This document shows positions 38,734 through 49,504 of a stretch of DNA of 64,000 nt, piece by piece. The position numbers were made by a program, and so were the translations under genes. The notes beneath the pieces were generated by a model, which was given only the letters and a program-made list of their open reading frames with translations, had not been told where the DNA came from and searched no databases. This DNA comes from Arthrinium phaeospermum (Eukaryota; Ascomycota; Sordariomycetes; Amphisphaeriales; Apiosporaceae), in the NCBI GenBank assembly GCA_006503535.1, contig QYRS01000008.1, positions 2,914,001 to 2,978,000 of the forward strand, written 5' to 3'. Numbering within the stretch: position 1 is the stretch's first letter; the number at the start of each line of letters is the position of its first letter.

Positions 38734-39506
38734 ATGGCCCCCTCCGTCCTGTCCCTGGCCTCGGCGACGGTCCTGCTCTTCCTCTCGTCGGCGGCCCAGG
38801 CCCACTTCCAAGTTCAGTACCCCCCGACCATCGGCCCCTTCGTTGACGACAAGGAAGGCGACTCCCCCTGCGGCGGCTACACGCCCGACTTTTCGAAGGC
38901 CAACGACTTCCACGTCGGCGGCGACGCCATCGCGACCAAGTCGGGCCACCCCCAGACCCAGTGGCTGTACCGCATCACCACGGACGACAAGGCCGCCGGA
39001 AACTGGACCCAGGTCTACCGCCAGGTCCAGCAGAACGGCGTCGGCACCTTCTGCGTCCCCAAGGTCACCGTCCCCGAGAGCTACATTGGCCAGAAGGCCG
39101 TCTTGAGCATCGTGGCCGCCGGCGACGACGGCATGCTGTACCAGGTAAGCCGCATCTGAAAGCTCCAGACGTCCCCTGTTCTTTGGGAAGCACACGGCTG
39201 ACCATATTGTCTTCCCGCAATAACAGTGCGCCGTCGTCAACTTCGTCGCGGGCGTCAACGACAAGACCCCCTCGGCCTGCACCAACTCGTCCTCGGTCAC
39301 GGCCGACTTCAAGGACGACTCGAAGCTGGCGGCCCTCGTCGGCTCCTCCACCAACACCACCTCGGGCGGCGGCAGCTCCACCAGCAGCACCCCGTCTTCG
39401 TCCTCGCCCCAAGAGCGCCGCCGCCGGCATCTACGGGTCCATGAGCGACGCCCGTGCCCTCCTGGCTGTCGGGTCGCTGGCTGCACTGGCGATGATGGTC
39501 TTGTAG
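38734..39506 (+). CDS. BIM1-like (LPMO-related X325) GPI-anchored copper protein
   Basis: Exon 1 is 38734-39144. An 82-bp intron (GTAAGC to AACAG, 39145-39226) leads to exon 2, which ends at the TAG 39504-39506; about 229 residues. A signal peptide ends AQA, and the mature protein starts HFQVQYPP, so the N-terminal His that forms the copper 'histidine brace' in X325/BIM1 and LPMO folds is in place. A second His (NDFHVGGDA), four or more Cys and several N-glycosylation sequons follow. A Ser/Thr/Gly-rich linker and a hydrophobic end (LLAVGSLAALAMMVL) fit GPI anchoring. The frame changes once in the linker, around the C run near 39408. X325 proteins bind Cu but lack polysaccharide oxidation; Cryptococcus Bim1 helps copper uptake. 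The neighbouring reductase supports that role. Confidence 0.85.
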
Positions 39507-39686
39507 TAAAAGAGAACGCTGGAATTGAAAAGAGTCCTTGTACTCCAATGAAAGCGGGGCCTGCTGAAAACTGATTACCACGGAACTGAGGGCTGGCTGA
39601 GGCCACTGTATATATCCAGCCTAGTCTAAATACAAGATACCCATGCTACTGACTCAAGTGTCAGCAACCAACTCCCGATCACAGCA

Positions 39687-40833
39687 TCAGATAAGCCAGT
39701 GCGACCGCACCCAGTCCAAACATCGAAACTCTGTCAATAGCAATGTTCGTAGTAGCACCTCTTCGTCACCCTGACCTTCCCCCTCCCCTTCCTTCCCAGA
39801 CCCTTCACCCCCTTCTTCCCCCTTCTTCTCCCAGACCGGCAAGGTGCTCCCGTTGACCGCTTTGTTGGGCCGCACGCAGAACAGCTCGGACCACCGCGCC
39901 ACTCCGTCGCCCGCCCTGAGGTGAGAAGCGTCGGCCAGGCCACGGTGCCCATGTCGTTGTACGACGTCAAGTTGCCCGCACCGCCAGGCGCCGGCTCCGT
40001 CGAAAAAGCCATCAGCTCCGCACGGCCCCGGGGAAACTGGCGGATCGCGCTCGCCGGATACCAGGCCGCCGTGGACGATGTGCGGAAGGTCCTGGTGTCG
40101 TCGTTGGCGCATTCGGGGATCGTGTCAATCTGGGGGTCCGCACAGTCGCGCCGGGCCGCGGCCTGCACCGCGCGGCGGCAGTCCCGGCTCAGGACGCTGG
40201 CGCAGGTGCCGTCTTCGTCGCCGTTCCGGAGCGCGGGCGGGTACGGCTCGCTGAGGAGTCCCATGAGATGATGCAGAGGGCCCATTCCTCGAGCACCGAG
40301 ACGTTTTTCTGGTTGCTGCCCTCATCGGTGACGTTGGTCAGCAGGGACGCGGGCGTGTGCAGGACGAGCTCGCCGGCCACGTAGTGCTTGTCGCGGTGCG
40401 GCACGCCGGCCGTCAGGGCGACGGAGAGGGACCAGCCTGGAGCACCGAGTTGCTCTCCTCGGTCACTTGGCCCGACGCGGGCGTGTGCAGGACGAGCTCG
40501 CCGGCCACGTAGTGCTTGTCGCGGTGCGGCACGCCGGCCGTCAGGGCGACGGAGAGGGACCAGCCTTGGAGCACCGAGTTGCTCTCCTCGGTCACTTGGC
40601 CCGACGTCGTCGCCGGCGCCGAGATGTTGGGGGTGGCGAAGTCGTAGGTCCCGGTCAGGTTGGGCTTCTGGAGGGCCTCGAGGAAGCCGTCGTCGTCGTG
40701 GACACCTCCTACTCTAGGCGGCCAAGGCTCGATGCCAAGCCAAGATGACCCCAGGTATTGGGGCGCGCCGGGGATTGCCTTCTGGGCACCGACGAAGCGT
40801 GCAGCAGGGACGCTGCAGCGAAGTGGGTGACAT
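39687..40833 (-). CDS. secreted protein of unknown function with internal duplication (frame-broken)
   Basis: The ATG at 40833 gives MHVTHFAAASLL, a weak signal-peptide start, after which a frame change leads to a conserved-looking body. It contains blocks such as GWSLSVALTAGVPHRDKHYV, SVLEEWALCII and a Cys-containing C-terminal part (GTCASVLSRDCRRAVQAAA, DTIPEC). A WS-x-V...LN/HTPA...W-x-C-x pattern plus spaced Cys is common in small secreted fungal proteins of unknown role. One 43-codon unit is present twice in tandem. About four frame changes are needed to read it through, and the C-terminus is uncertain (two frames end at 39687 and 39734). It could be a pseudogene. I do not assign a function. 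Confidence 0.5.
40346..40602. repeat. tandem duplication, 128/129 bp unit
   Basis: Copy 1 is 40346-40473 and copy 2 is 40474-40602. They are identical by eye except for one T present in copy 2 and absent in copy 1. 129 bp equals 43 codons, so the full-length unit keeps the reading frame of the secreted-protein gene. Confidence 0.9.
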
Positions 40834-41774
40834 GCATATTGGCTATGACTTGTCAAAAGAAAGTAGCATGAAAACGTAGCATAAAAGCAAGATTGGGAGG
40901 GATAGAGGAGAAGTGTTCCGTCTCCGGGACCTTGGGAAGAAAACAGTTGGGCGGAGGGTATCGTGAGCTGTTGGTTTCGTCGAAAAGGGGGGAAACGACA
41001 CCACGACATGCCACTGGGTAACGTGGAGCGGGTAGCCGTCCGAGGCGATGACCGGCCATGACGTTTTTATATACCCAGGCAACCTGTTATAGATCAACGT
41101 TGATGTTGGTTGCGGCAATGATGCATATGCTAAGGAGCATTTCAGGGGGGGTAACGGTGGTGCCTGATTCGCCGAACCACTCATCGGAACAACATCGCTT
41201 GGCAGGTTTCGTGCCACAAACCACCACTGGTTTGCAGAGCGCCATTTAGCCGTCTTGGCCTCGAAAAGGAGCTTGCACCAACGAGATTGTCACTGCAACG
41301 AAGTAATGACTTCTGGTTACTCTGGCTAATAATGTGCAGGTGAGGCCTACACACATTACAAACAGACTTTTCAGACCTCCTCTTGTTGAGCTCTCAGACT
41401 GTAGACTCATTACTTGTTCATCCCCGGATGATGAAGCATATGTTGTCTTGATTTTCGACTGTCTTGGTTCCCATATGTTGTCTTGATTTTCGACTGTCTT
41501 GTGTTCCTGTTCCTTCATTCCTTCTTTGCTAGTGTCAAATATTGTGCTCGATCATGGAGAGCATCCACTCAACGAACATGGTGAAGATAGCAATCTCTCA
41601 TTACTTGATCATATGCTTAGCTAAATCAAAATATGTATGTGTAATAATTACTCGCAAGAAGCATGACGAGCCCAAAATCTAAACTGAGACTCTCATATGA
41701 AGAATATAAAAGAAAAGGGGCAAGCTCCAGCCACCACGTGTACAAGTGACTTGGTCGTTAGAAGTGTAGCGACA
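40834..41774. other. intergenic
   Basis: Contains the promoter of the secreted-protein gene (minus) and the 3' flank of the GPI gene (minus). A 30-bp direct repeat lies at 41437-41466 and 41472-41501. No supported coding frame. Confidence 0.5.
41437..41501. repeat. 30-bp direct repeat, two copies
   Basis: Copies at 41437-41466 and 41472-41501 begin CATATGTTGTC and end CTGTCTTG, separated by 5 bp. They appear identical by eye. Confidence 0.85.
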
Positions 41775-44368
41775 CTAGAGGAGGAACACGGCGGCCGCCA
41801 TGACCGAGAAGAATAGGGAGACTCCTCCCAGGGTCTGTTTCACACCCGAAGACTGAGACGACGCAAAGACATCGCCGGACTGCGCCGAGGTGGACGAAGC
41901 TTGGTTACTGTAGCACTGGCGTTAGTTCCATGATGCAACAGAGAATAGAGATTGATTAAAGATTTGTACTCACGTTTCCTCCGGCTCATACGCGCTGAGA
42001 TCCTCGCTCGTCGGGGAGCTCGAGGAGCTGTCAGCGCTGCTGCTGCCGCTGTAGGCCGAGGCGCTGGCGCTACCGGATGCCGACGGGTAGGACAGAGTGA
42101 CCGGGGCCGTCACGTTCTTGCCGAACACGATGCCCGGGGTGCCGGTGGGGACGACGGGCAGGACCGTGGTCCGGGCGCCCGTCATGGTCAGCAGCTGGCC
42201 GCTGTCGCTCTGGGAGAGGAGGTAGGTGGTGCTGTAGAGAAGGCTGAGGGTTAGTATGGTGTTTGCAGGTAAGAGTTGATCAAGGAAAAGGAAAGTACTC
42301 ACGTGTAAGTCATGGTGGAAAAGCCGGTCGTCTGAGCACGGGTGCCGTTGAAAGAGACGCCATTTCCGCCCACCGCCTTGATGTTGAGACCACCCCGATA
42401 CCTCCCGAGCCCCCAAGTCCGCCTGCACCTGAACCTGAACCCCCTCCAATGCCCGAGCCACCAAGCCGGAAGAACCGCTACCGACACCCGATCCAGAAGA
42501 GAAGCCACTGGTAGGCTGAGCGCCCAAGGAAAGCGTGAACTGGCTTCCCGTCAGCACCCCGCCCGAGGTGAAGGCCGACGCGGCCGCCGTCGGGAAGCCG
42601 CCATTGCCCGAGGTCCAAGCCGTCGCCGTCCCGGTCCAGCCCGAGGTGACGGTGTAGACGCCCCCGTTGCCGAACGACAGCACATCGCCCGAGGTGACGG
42701 TGACGGCCGATCCCCCGGGGAACGTGTACGTGCCGCCGCCGTTGCTGGCCGTGAAGACCCGCGCCGTTGGAGGCGAAGCCGAAACCGCCTGCCGCCACCG
42801 CCGGAACCCAGGGTGATGGCGGCGTCGCCGGGGAGGGAGGAGCCCCAGATGCTGGTGGCCAGCGCGCCCCAGCTGCTGGTGCCGGACGGCCAGTTGCTGG
42901 TGTAGGACGAGCCCCAGTTGCCGAGGTTGGAGGAGCCCCAGGTGGACGAACCCCAGTTGCTAGCGGTCCCCGTTGTCCAGGGACCGGCAGAGGTCCACGT
43001 GGAAGATCCCCAGTTGCTCGCCGTGCCAGTGGTCCAGGGGCCGGCCGAGCTCCAGCCGGTGGTAGAGGCCGCCTGGGCACTTGTCGCAGAAGTACCGTAG
43101 ACGGAGCTGGCCGCCTGGGCAGCACTGGTAGCCGCGGTGCTGTACACGCTCGAAGCCGGCGTGGCGTAGACGGAACTGGCGCCCTTGCCCTTGGCCGTCT
43201 CGGGGCTGCTGGCCTGGGTCGAGTAGGGCGCCGCCGAGGACGGGGGTAGACGGACTTGGCCGTCTCCGGGGCCGCCGAGGCGATGCTGGAAGGGGTGGAC
43301 TGCTGGGGAGCCGCGCCCGCCACCGAGTACGTGACCTTCTCCGTCGCCGTCTCCGTCTCGGTGGCCGTGACGAGGATGGTGTAGGTGTAGGTGTTGGTGT
43401 ACGTGTTGGTGTCGGTCTCGGTGGTGGCGCTGTTGGCGACGGGCGCGGCGGCCGAGACGACCGTCTGCGTCTGGTAGTTGGTCACCGTCACCGGGGCGGC
43501 CGGGGCGGCGGGCGCGGCGGCCGAAATGATGGTCTCGTACTTGGTCACCGTGTTGGGGGCGGCAGCGGCGGCAGCCGACACGATGGTCTCGTACTTGTAT
43601 TTCGTAACTGTTTCGGCAGCCGCGGGGCAGCAGCAGAGACGATGGTCTGGTAGTTGGTCACGGTGACTGTGTTGGGAGCGGCGGCGCGGCAGCAGACAAC
43701 CGTCTCGTAGTTGGTCACGTGTTATAGACCGTGTTGGTGGCAGCTCCGGCCGTGACGGTGCTGTAGACGGTGTTGGTGTTATAAACCGTGTTAGTCGCAG
43801 CGCCAACCGTGACAGTGTTGGTGACGGTGGCCGTGTTGGACTCGTAGTAAGTCTCGTAGTACGAGGCGGTGGCGGTGGCGGTGCTGTAGTAGGTGACGGT
43901 GGCAGTGGCCGAGTTGGTGTAGTATTCGTTGTTGTAGTAAGTAGCAGTCACCGTGGCCGTCGCCGTGTTGGTGCTGTAGACGTTGTTGTAGTAGGTGGCG
44001 GTCACAGTGGCCGTGTTGGAGTAGGTAGCCGTAACCGTGGCCGTGGCCGTGTTTGTGACGGTCGTCTCCTCGGCTGACCAGGTCCATGTGTTGCTGGCCC
44101 ACGTGGGCTTGGTCCAGGTCGTCTCCGTGCTGGGCGAATGATGGCCTCCCCATCCATGGTTACCACCCTTGTTGTCGCCGTGGCCGCCTCCTCCGTGTCC
44201 GCCACCTCCACCATGTCCCCAGCGAGCCTCGACGGCGTCAGAAGTGTCCTCGTAGGGCGACCGAGGCACATTGAAACCGTGTCAGCCTCGGCGGCACGTC
44301 TCTCAGGGCTCCATCGAGCTGCCAACGCCTGCTGCTGCCAGAAGCAAGCAGCTGAGGTGGCCCTTCAT
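41775..44368 (-). CDS. Ser/Thr-rich GPI-anchored wall protein (frame-broken)
   Basis: The ATG at 44368 begins a signal peptide (MKGHLSCLLLAAAGVGSS). A Gly/His-rich segment (GHGGGGGHGGGGHGDNKGG) follows, then a long mucin-like region of repeated T-A-T-V-T-A-T-Y-Y / N-T-V-Y-N-T and VTxYET(I/V)VSAAA units. Ser/Gly-rich repeats (Q-L-G-S-S-T-W type) come next, and the last exon ends GVSLFFSVMAAAVFLL, a GPI signal. Two introns are clear: 42302-42232 (GTGAGT to TACAG) and 41973-41908 (GTGAGT to TACAG); the stop is 41775-41777. Several one-base frame changes occur between about 44310 and 42400, mostly in G/C runs, so a single gene is inferred from the ordered parts. Likely an O-glycosylated cell-surface protein. 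It resembles the GPI protein at 20-23 kb in type, not in sequence. Confidence 0.65.
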
Positions 44369-45498
44369 AGCGATCTGACGGTATGCAGCGGAGTGAGAGT
44401 GGGCTGTGGAAGAGAACGAATTCTGACAGTGGCGGTAGATCCGTGAAGTGAAATACTCTCAGACGCCGGGAGAAGATTCCGCTTTGATCTGTCAGACTCA
44501 AGCTCTTGGAGGGTGGATGGACTGATTCAGGAGAGCGGATGTCTGAGCAATTTGAGTCTCTGGCTACGGCTTCTGCTGAACCTGTTATCTATGAGTGCGA
44601 GCATTCAGGATTCTGTCACTTGCGCTTCGGGTGGGCTCGCAACAAATGCGCCCCTACGTAAGCCTGGTTCTATTTTCATAAACTCGATCCTCCCGTGGCC
44701 TAGCTACCTTAATTGGCCGTAGCTCGGACATTGTTGGGTGACGATCCAGCCCTGATGAGGTCTCGTTGACCATGATTTCTGCTTTCAGGGGTCCTTCCTG
44801 CACCTTAATGGGGTAGTGGTGAGGGGCGAAGGATGCACGAGTGGGTGGTCCCGTCGGGTGGCGCACAGATGAAGTTTTGAGCAAAGCGATCCTATACACT
44901 TGGCCCCGGCAATTAGGGGGGCGGTCCGAGAGTTTGTCGGCCCGCCACCTTCTGCCATGTCTCACACCCGATCGGCCAGTAAGGTGATGACTGAAACACC
45001 AACACTTGAAGACGTATAGTTTGACACCTAGACAAGGGTCATGCCAGTGAACTTGTCATAAACCCGGGAATACGGAAGGAGACTCTGTATGAAACCTCAC
45101 GAAGGTGATGCAGGCGGCGGATATGTTGAATTGGCAGGCTGCCATTATGCAGCAGTCGAGTGCGTCTCTCAACAACATGCACCCCAGAGACGAAAGCCGT
45201 GGCGAAAGCAGGTGACTGCAGGACTGGCGAAATTTACTTTTGAACTACACCTAGTAGAAGTGAGGGATCAAAACGACAAGGAAAGGGGCTTTCTGAAGCG
45301 AGAACCCGAGCTACTGGAGCTGCTAGCGGTACATGTCCAATACCCATGCTGACACCGATCTTGGCGATGAACGCAGCTGTTCCGCAGTAAGCAGCCCGAG
45401 CAGACCATGTCCGTCAGGAACCAAGTCCAGAAACCAAGTCCATCTTAGTCCGTCATCGCGACAACCCCACCTCGCTGTCCTAACCGACCCCCAGCTTC
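44369..45498. other. intergenic
   Basis: Promoter of the Ser/Thr-rich GPI gene (minus) and 3' flank of ERG28 (minus). No frame with recognisable features. Confidence 0.5.
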
Positions 45499-45965
45499 TC
45501 AAAGACCCCGGTACCACCCCCTCTGCAGCACCATCCACACCAGCCCACCCCCGCCGTAACGAACGGGACCGACGCCTCCCTTAGGCGCACCGTCTTGTAG
45601 AGAGCCAGCTCCGTGCCGTACAGCCACAGGACCCCCGCGAACGTGCACGCGGCCAGGTCGTAGAGCGGGGGGTTGTCGGCGACGTGGTACGCGGCGTACA
45701 GCCGGATCAGGCCCGTGTACAGGTTCTTGGTCGCGTAGACGCGCGCCAGCAGGCCCGTCGGCGGCGGTCGCGCCGGGCCGCTGAAGGCTTTGAGCGAGCT
45801 CGCGGGCTCCAGGCGGTAGCAGGCGACGGAGTGGAGGAGGGCGGACACGCCGGACTGGTTGTTGAGCAGGTGAGTCTGTGCATTGATCAGAGAAAGAAAT
45901 GCAACTTACGTAGATGAGATAGTAGGGAGGAACCCTGGACTCTGGGGCAATAGCGATGAAGCCAT
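45499..45965 (-). CDS. ERG28: ergosterol biosynthesis scaffold Erg28
   Basis: Small four-TM ER protein that tethers the C-4 demethylation enzymes (Erg25-Erg26-Erg27) and Erg6. Exon 1 is 45965-45910, a 55-bp intron follows (GTAAGT at 45909 to CCAG ending 45855), and exon 2 ends at the TGA 45499-45501; about 137 residues, the family length. The first TM starts after PGFLP, as in other Erg28 proteins. The core RLYAAYHVADNPPLYDLA matches the R-x-YAAY-x-x-x-NP-x-x-Y signature. Two frame changes interrupt it, at the runs 45925-45927 and 45544-45546; the second hides the expected C-terminus (WMVLQRGWY). Sterol synthesis genes of this kind are single copy, so sequence error is the likeliest reason. 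An acceptor 21 bp further upstream would leave only a 34-bp intron, so I prefer the 55-bp one. Confidence 0.85.
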
Positions 45966-46497
45966 GATGACTCCGGACCTCTCAGTGGATTCAATTGAAC
46001 TGTCTTGATGTTGGAATAGACTGTCAATGAAATGAGTTGGGCACTTCAACCGGCACCCCGCGGCTTCTTATGGCCACCGGCGCGATGCAAGGAGGCGGAG
46101 GAACCAATGTAATATCCCCGGTGCTAGAACCAACACAATCACTTCGGTTAAGCTGTCATTGGTTAGCATACAAGGATATTCGTTAAGGAAGTCGCCAATT
46201 CACAATTGTAGATCGTACGCTGTCCTGTCTGCAGAACCTGATTGACTGATGAACGCCTGAAATGCCCGAAGCAGGGGAAGCTCAATTGGCGGTTTTCAGC
46301 TAGGTTATCCCAGGAACCAAAAAGGTCAGTGCTGCTGGGCAGCTCCCACTAGCTGGGCCTCTAGCTCTTCTGCGATCTGCAGCGCATGCTCCCGTGAGCG
46401 ACACGAGTATCGTTACCAATGATTATTAAAGAAAGGACAGCGAATGCAACTGGCAAAATGTAATCCAGATACTTGTAAATGCAAAAAGAAAATTCAT
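45966..46497. other. intergenic, ERG28 promoter
   Basis: 532 bp between ERG28 (minus) and the tRNA gene. No coding frame is supported. Confidence 0.5.
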
Positions 46498-46568
46498 TGC
46501 ACTAGCCGCGAATCGAACGCGGGGCCCATCGATGGCAACGATGGATTTTACCACTAAACCACTAGTGC
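46498..46568 (-). tRNA. tRNA-Gly (GCC)
   Basis: On the minus strand it folds as a standard 71-nt tRNA. The 7-bp acceptor stem GCACTAG pairs with CTAGTGC, and A at 46498 is the discriminator. The D-arm region contains GTTTAGTGGT (A box), the anticodon loop reads TTGCCAT with anticodon GCC, and the T arm contains GTTCGATTC (B box). No intron. It is intact and lies alone between ERG28 and the HET gene. Confidence 0.96.
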
Positions 46569-46923
46569 TTTGTCTTCAGGAACTTGGTCTTGTATGAAAA
46601 GCATTTAGTTTAACACTCACTATATTGGCAAGACATACTCCTCTGAAAAGCAAAATTATAATCTGATCAATCACAACCCTCTACGTAAGGTCATTCCTGC
46701 GTGGCGACAGCCTTCATGCCTAACAGGGTCTTGATTATCGACTTTTAACATAGACCTGTAGTCGCAGGTGATAATGCCGGCTGCGATGGGACAGGAACGT
46801 CGGTAGATAATTTCAATGGTGACTTGGCTTTGATCCATTCAGATATCGAAGGGGCAAAGGCCCATCAGTCGGATTCAAAGGTCGCCCAAAGTACAGAATA
46901 CAGCAAAATTCTATGTCATGCCA
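46569..46923. other. intergenic
   Basis: Upstream of the tRNA gene (minus) and downstream of the HET gene (minus). Nothing recognisable seen. Confidence 0.5.
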
Positions 46924-49504
46924 TCAAATCAGCACTCTACATGAAGTTTTCACCTTTCCCATAGCCAGATCCTCTGCCAGGTCGCCTTCGTAAACCATCA
47001 AATTCTCAACATAAGCCTGCCCAATATAACGGTAGCGATCCTGTCCTTCGGCTTTCTTGTCCTCTTTGAGTATCCTTCTCAGGATGATAGGTGTCTGACA
47101 GCCCATGGCGACGTAGACTTCATCCCATGCAGGAGATCCTCGGGCCCCAAGCCGAGGCTTCCGCATTGAGTTTTGAAGAACTTCCTTCTCGTGTAGACCG
47201 TTTCCCGCATGCCATCATGGTGTTGGTCGGCCACCTCGTCTGCCGGTAAGTTCTTGAACGCGGTGCGAGCCCATGTTGTCCCATCTCTCGTTCCCTCGTC
47301 TGGCGCAGAGGTCCGGGACGACTCTTCAGCAAGTTGCGACCAGTTGTCGAGGACACTCTCCTTGTCCAAAACCCCCATCAAAGAAGACCGCATGCTGACA
47401 GGCGTGCCATTCATGATGTCCAGCAACTCTCGCTTCAAGCTATTGACGGAGGCGTTGTAGGCAGGCCCGACAGACGATACAGTGAGACAGACATGTTGGA
47501 GAACATGCACCGACAACGCGTTGCTGACGCCAAGAACATCCGATTCGAAAGTCTCAGGAATTGCCAGATTCCCCGCGGCGGAGTAAGTCCCCAATCCCTC
47601 CTCATCTGGAAGCCCGGTCCAGAGCGGTCTGAGCTGCAGCCCTTGGCGCACGGCGTCACGATCTGTAAACGCGGGGCACCAGCTCGGGAGAGAGGCGTTT
47701 TGGTCTGATTCCTTAGATGACTGTTTCGAATGAGTGGGACGTTGCCGTAAACATTCGGCCAGCGCCAGTATGGAGAGGGACCGGGAATGGCGAATATGGG
47801 CTTTGGCGAACTCGATCATCAGTTCCGAGGCATGGCGGGTGTAGCTGGGCGCGCACAGCTCGGGCTCTTCGGACAGACCTTGCAGGGCGAAGATCTTGTC
47901 CCGCGGGTCTGTCGCCTCTCTAGTGCGGAAGTCGAACATGAGCGCCAGCAGGTTGGTCCCGCGAGATTCACTTGAGACCGACCTTGAAAGCCCTGGGCCC
48001 TTACTGCGGCTCTTCTGAACAAGCCTCTTTCGTTGGTAATAATGCGTGTCGACTGCCAAAAAGTCCTCCAGATGGACTCCGCTTGCTTCGGCGCGGAAGC
48101 AAGGCTGAGACGACGTCCGGTGAACAAGACGAGAGAACTCGTCCCATGCAAGCTCGCATGTACCGCAGTGGACGACAGCATGGCGTGCAAGAACGACCTC
48201 CTGAATGACCCACGTCCTTGTTTACCATAGACTACTGAGCAGCTCTGCCGCCACGCGAACGTCGCCATTATGAATATGACTGGCTTCCGGTTTGCTCTCG
48301 GCAGATCGGAACGCTTGCCTCAAGCCCCATAGTGAGCGCCTCCCAAGGAACATGACGACCTGCCGTGCAAACGAGTATATCTGGGTCATGCAGCGCACCT
48401 GGCTCGCCCGCTCATCCAGGTCGCCCTGGTTGATGCATATTGCGTCAATCCAGACCGTTCTGGGCTTTGCAGGGCTGCGCAATCGTACCAGGTTTCGATA
48501 GAGACTGCGAGAGACGAGAAAAGAGAGTCCATTAACGGTTACGGTGACGCTGGGGGATCACTTCCCCAGACGTAGGAAACGGCTTCGTATTCGGGAGCGT
48601 GTTCGTCGTCGGAGAGCCGGGCAACCTGGAGCCTGCAAGACAACGGTTCCAGTCGATGCCCAGGCTGTATCGTAAGAAGCGAAACGTCTGCTCTTCGGAA
48701 GGCGTAAGTTTCGTAGATATGACGGTTAGAGTGATGCGCTCTATGCCAGTCCTGCTGACCCAATTTCTCGTACTTGGAAACAGCCGTTACGTAGCATTCG
48801 ATGATCCGCTTGACGATAAGCTTCGGAGACTCCAGCACCACATCAACCCACGACAAGAATATCCATGCGCCATCATCCGCCTTGGCATAGTAAAGCGCCA
48901 CGGCAAGGATAACTTCCACTACGTTGGCAACAGGCGTGCTTTCAATTTACGTGCAACCAGACAAAGTGGTCGATGGCTATGTTGTTGATGACCGGCCAAA
49001 GCAGGTGTGACGGCAGGGCTAGTTCGAGTACGGCATCGGCCCATGTCTCGCATCGCTCTCGCAGAGACTTGGTTCTCAGGATGAGAACGCGGATGAGACG
49101 AACTGCCGCCGTCTGACACCTCCCTGCTAGTGGAAGGGAAGGCCCGATTACAGTGGTCAACCAGATAGATGCAGGATCGCATAGGGAGACAGAACAGAGT
49201 GACAAGGCAGTATAATGCTGTCATGGCAATAGATAGGGTGTGCCGAACGTCGTGATAGTGAGAGTGACGATGGCAAGTGTGCAGAAACCTTTCAGTGCCT
49301 GCACCGCTCGCATGACACTGACGGCGGCGCGGTAGGATAGCGAGGCCCTTTTGCTGCCCGCAATCACCAGACAAGAGAGGATGTGGGCCAAAAGCAGCCC
49401 GACCAACCCAGATAGGTCAGTATCATGAGCCCGATCCACGGGATGGATATGAACGGGTAAACGGCAAGAAACGCAAAAACGAAAGCAACGCTGTACAGCG
49501 ACAT
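46924..49504 (-). pseudogene. membrane-anchored HET-domain protein, interrupted
   Basis: The ATG at 49504 opens two hydrophobic segments (SVAFVFAFLAVYPFISIPWI and a following one). More TM-like stretches then run to about 48900, so the N-terminal ~300 residues are membrane-embedded. The HET domain follows with its three signatures: EYEAVSYVWG, VWIDAICINQGD and DKIFALQGL. A long C-terminal part ends in GDEVY/MGCQTPI-type sequence (47130-47100) and the stop at 46924. HET domains trigger heterokaryon-incompatibility cell death. Frame changes occur near 49400, 49215, 49160, 48946-48948, 48552-48556 and 47124-47126. Separately, an in-frame TAA at 48222-48224 sits just before TRTWVIQEV with the same frame open on both sides. 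The TAA cannot be a homopolymer error, so this copy may be inactive. If the TAA is itself an error, the gene would be a normal CDS. Confidence 0.65.
48222..48224 (-). other. in-frame TAA in the HET domain
   Basis: The reading frame before it (ending ELLSSLW) and after it (TRTWVIQEVV) is identical, so no frame change is involved. The preceding GTAA could only start a 25-nt intron, too short to splice. Confidence 0.8.

Noticed and set aside
45876..45909. 34-bp first intron of ERG28 using the ACAG acceptor
   Set aside because: Too short for fungal splicing, and the 55-bp alternative aligns better with the first TM of Erg28.
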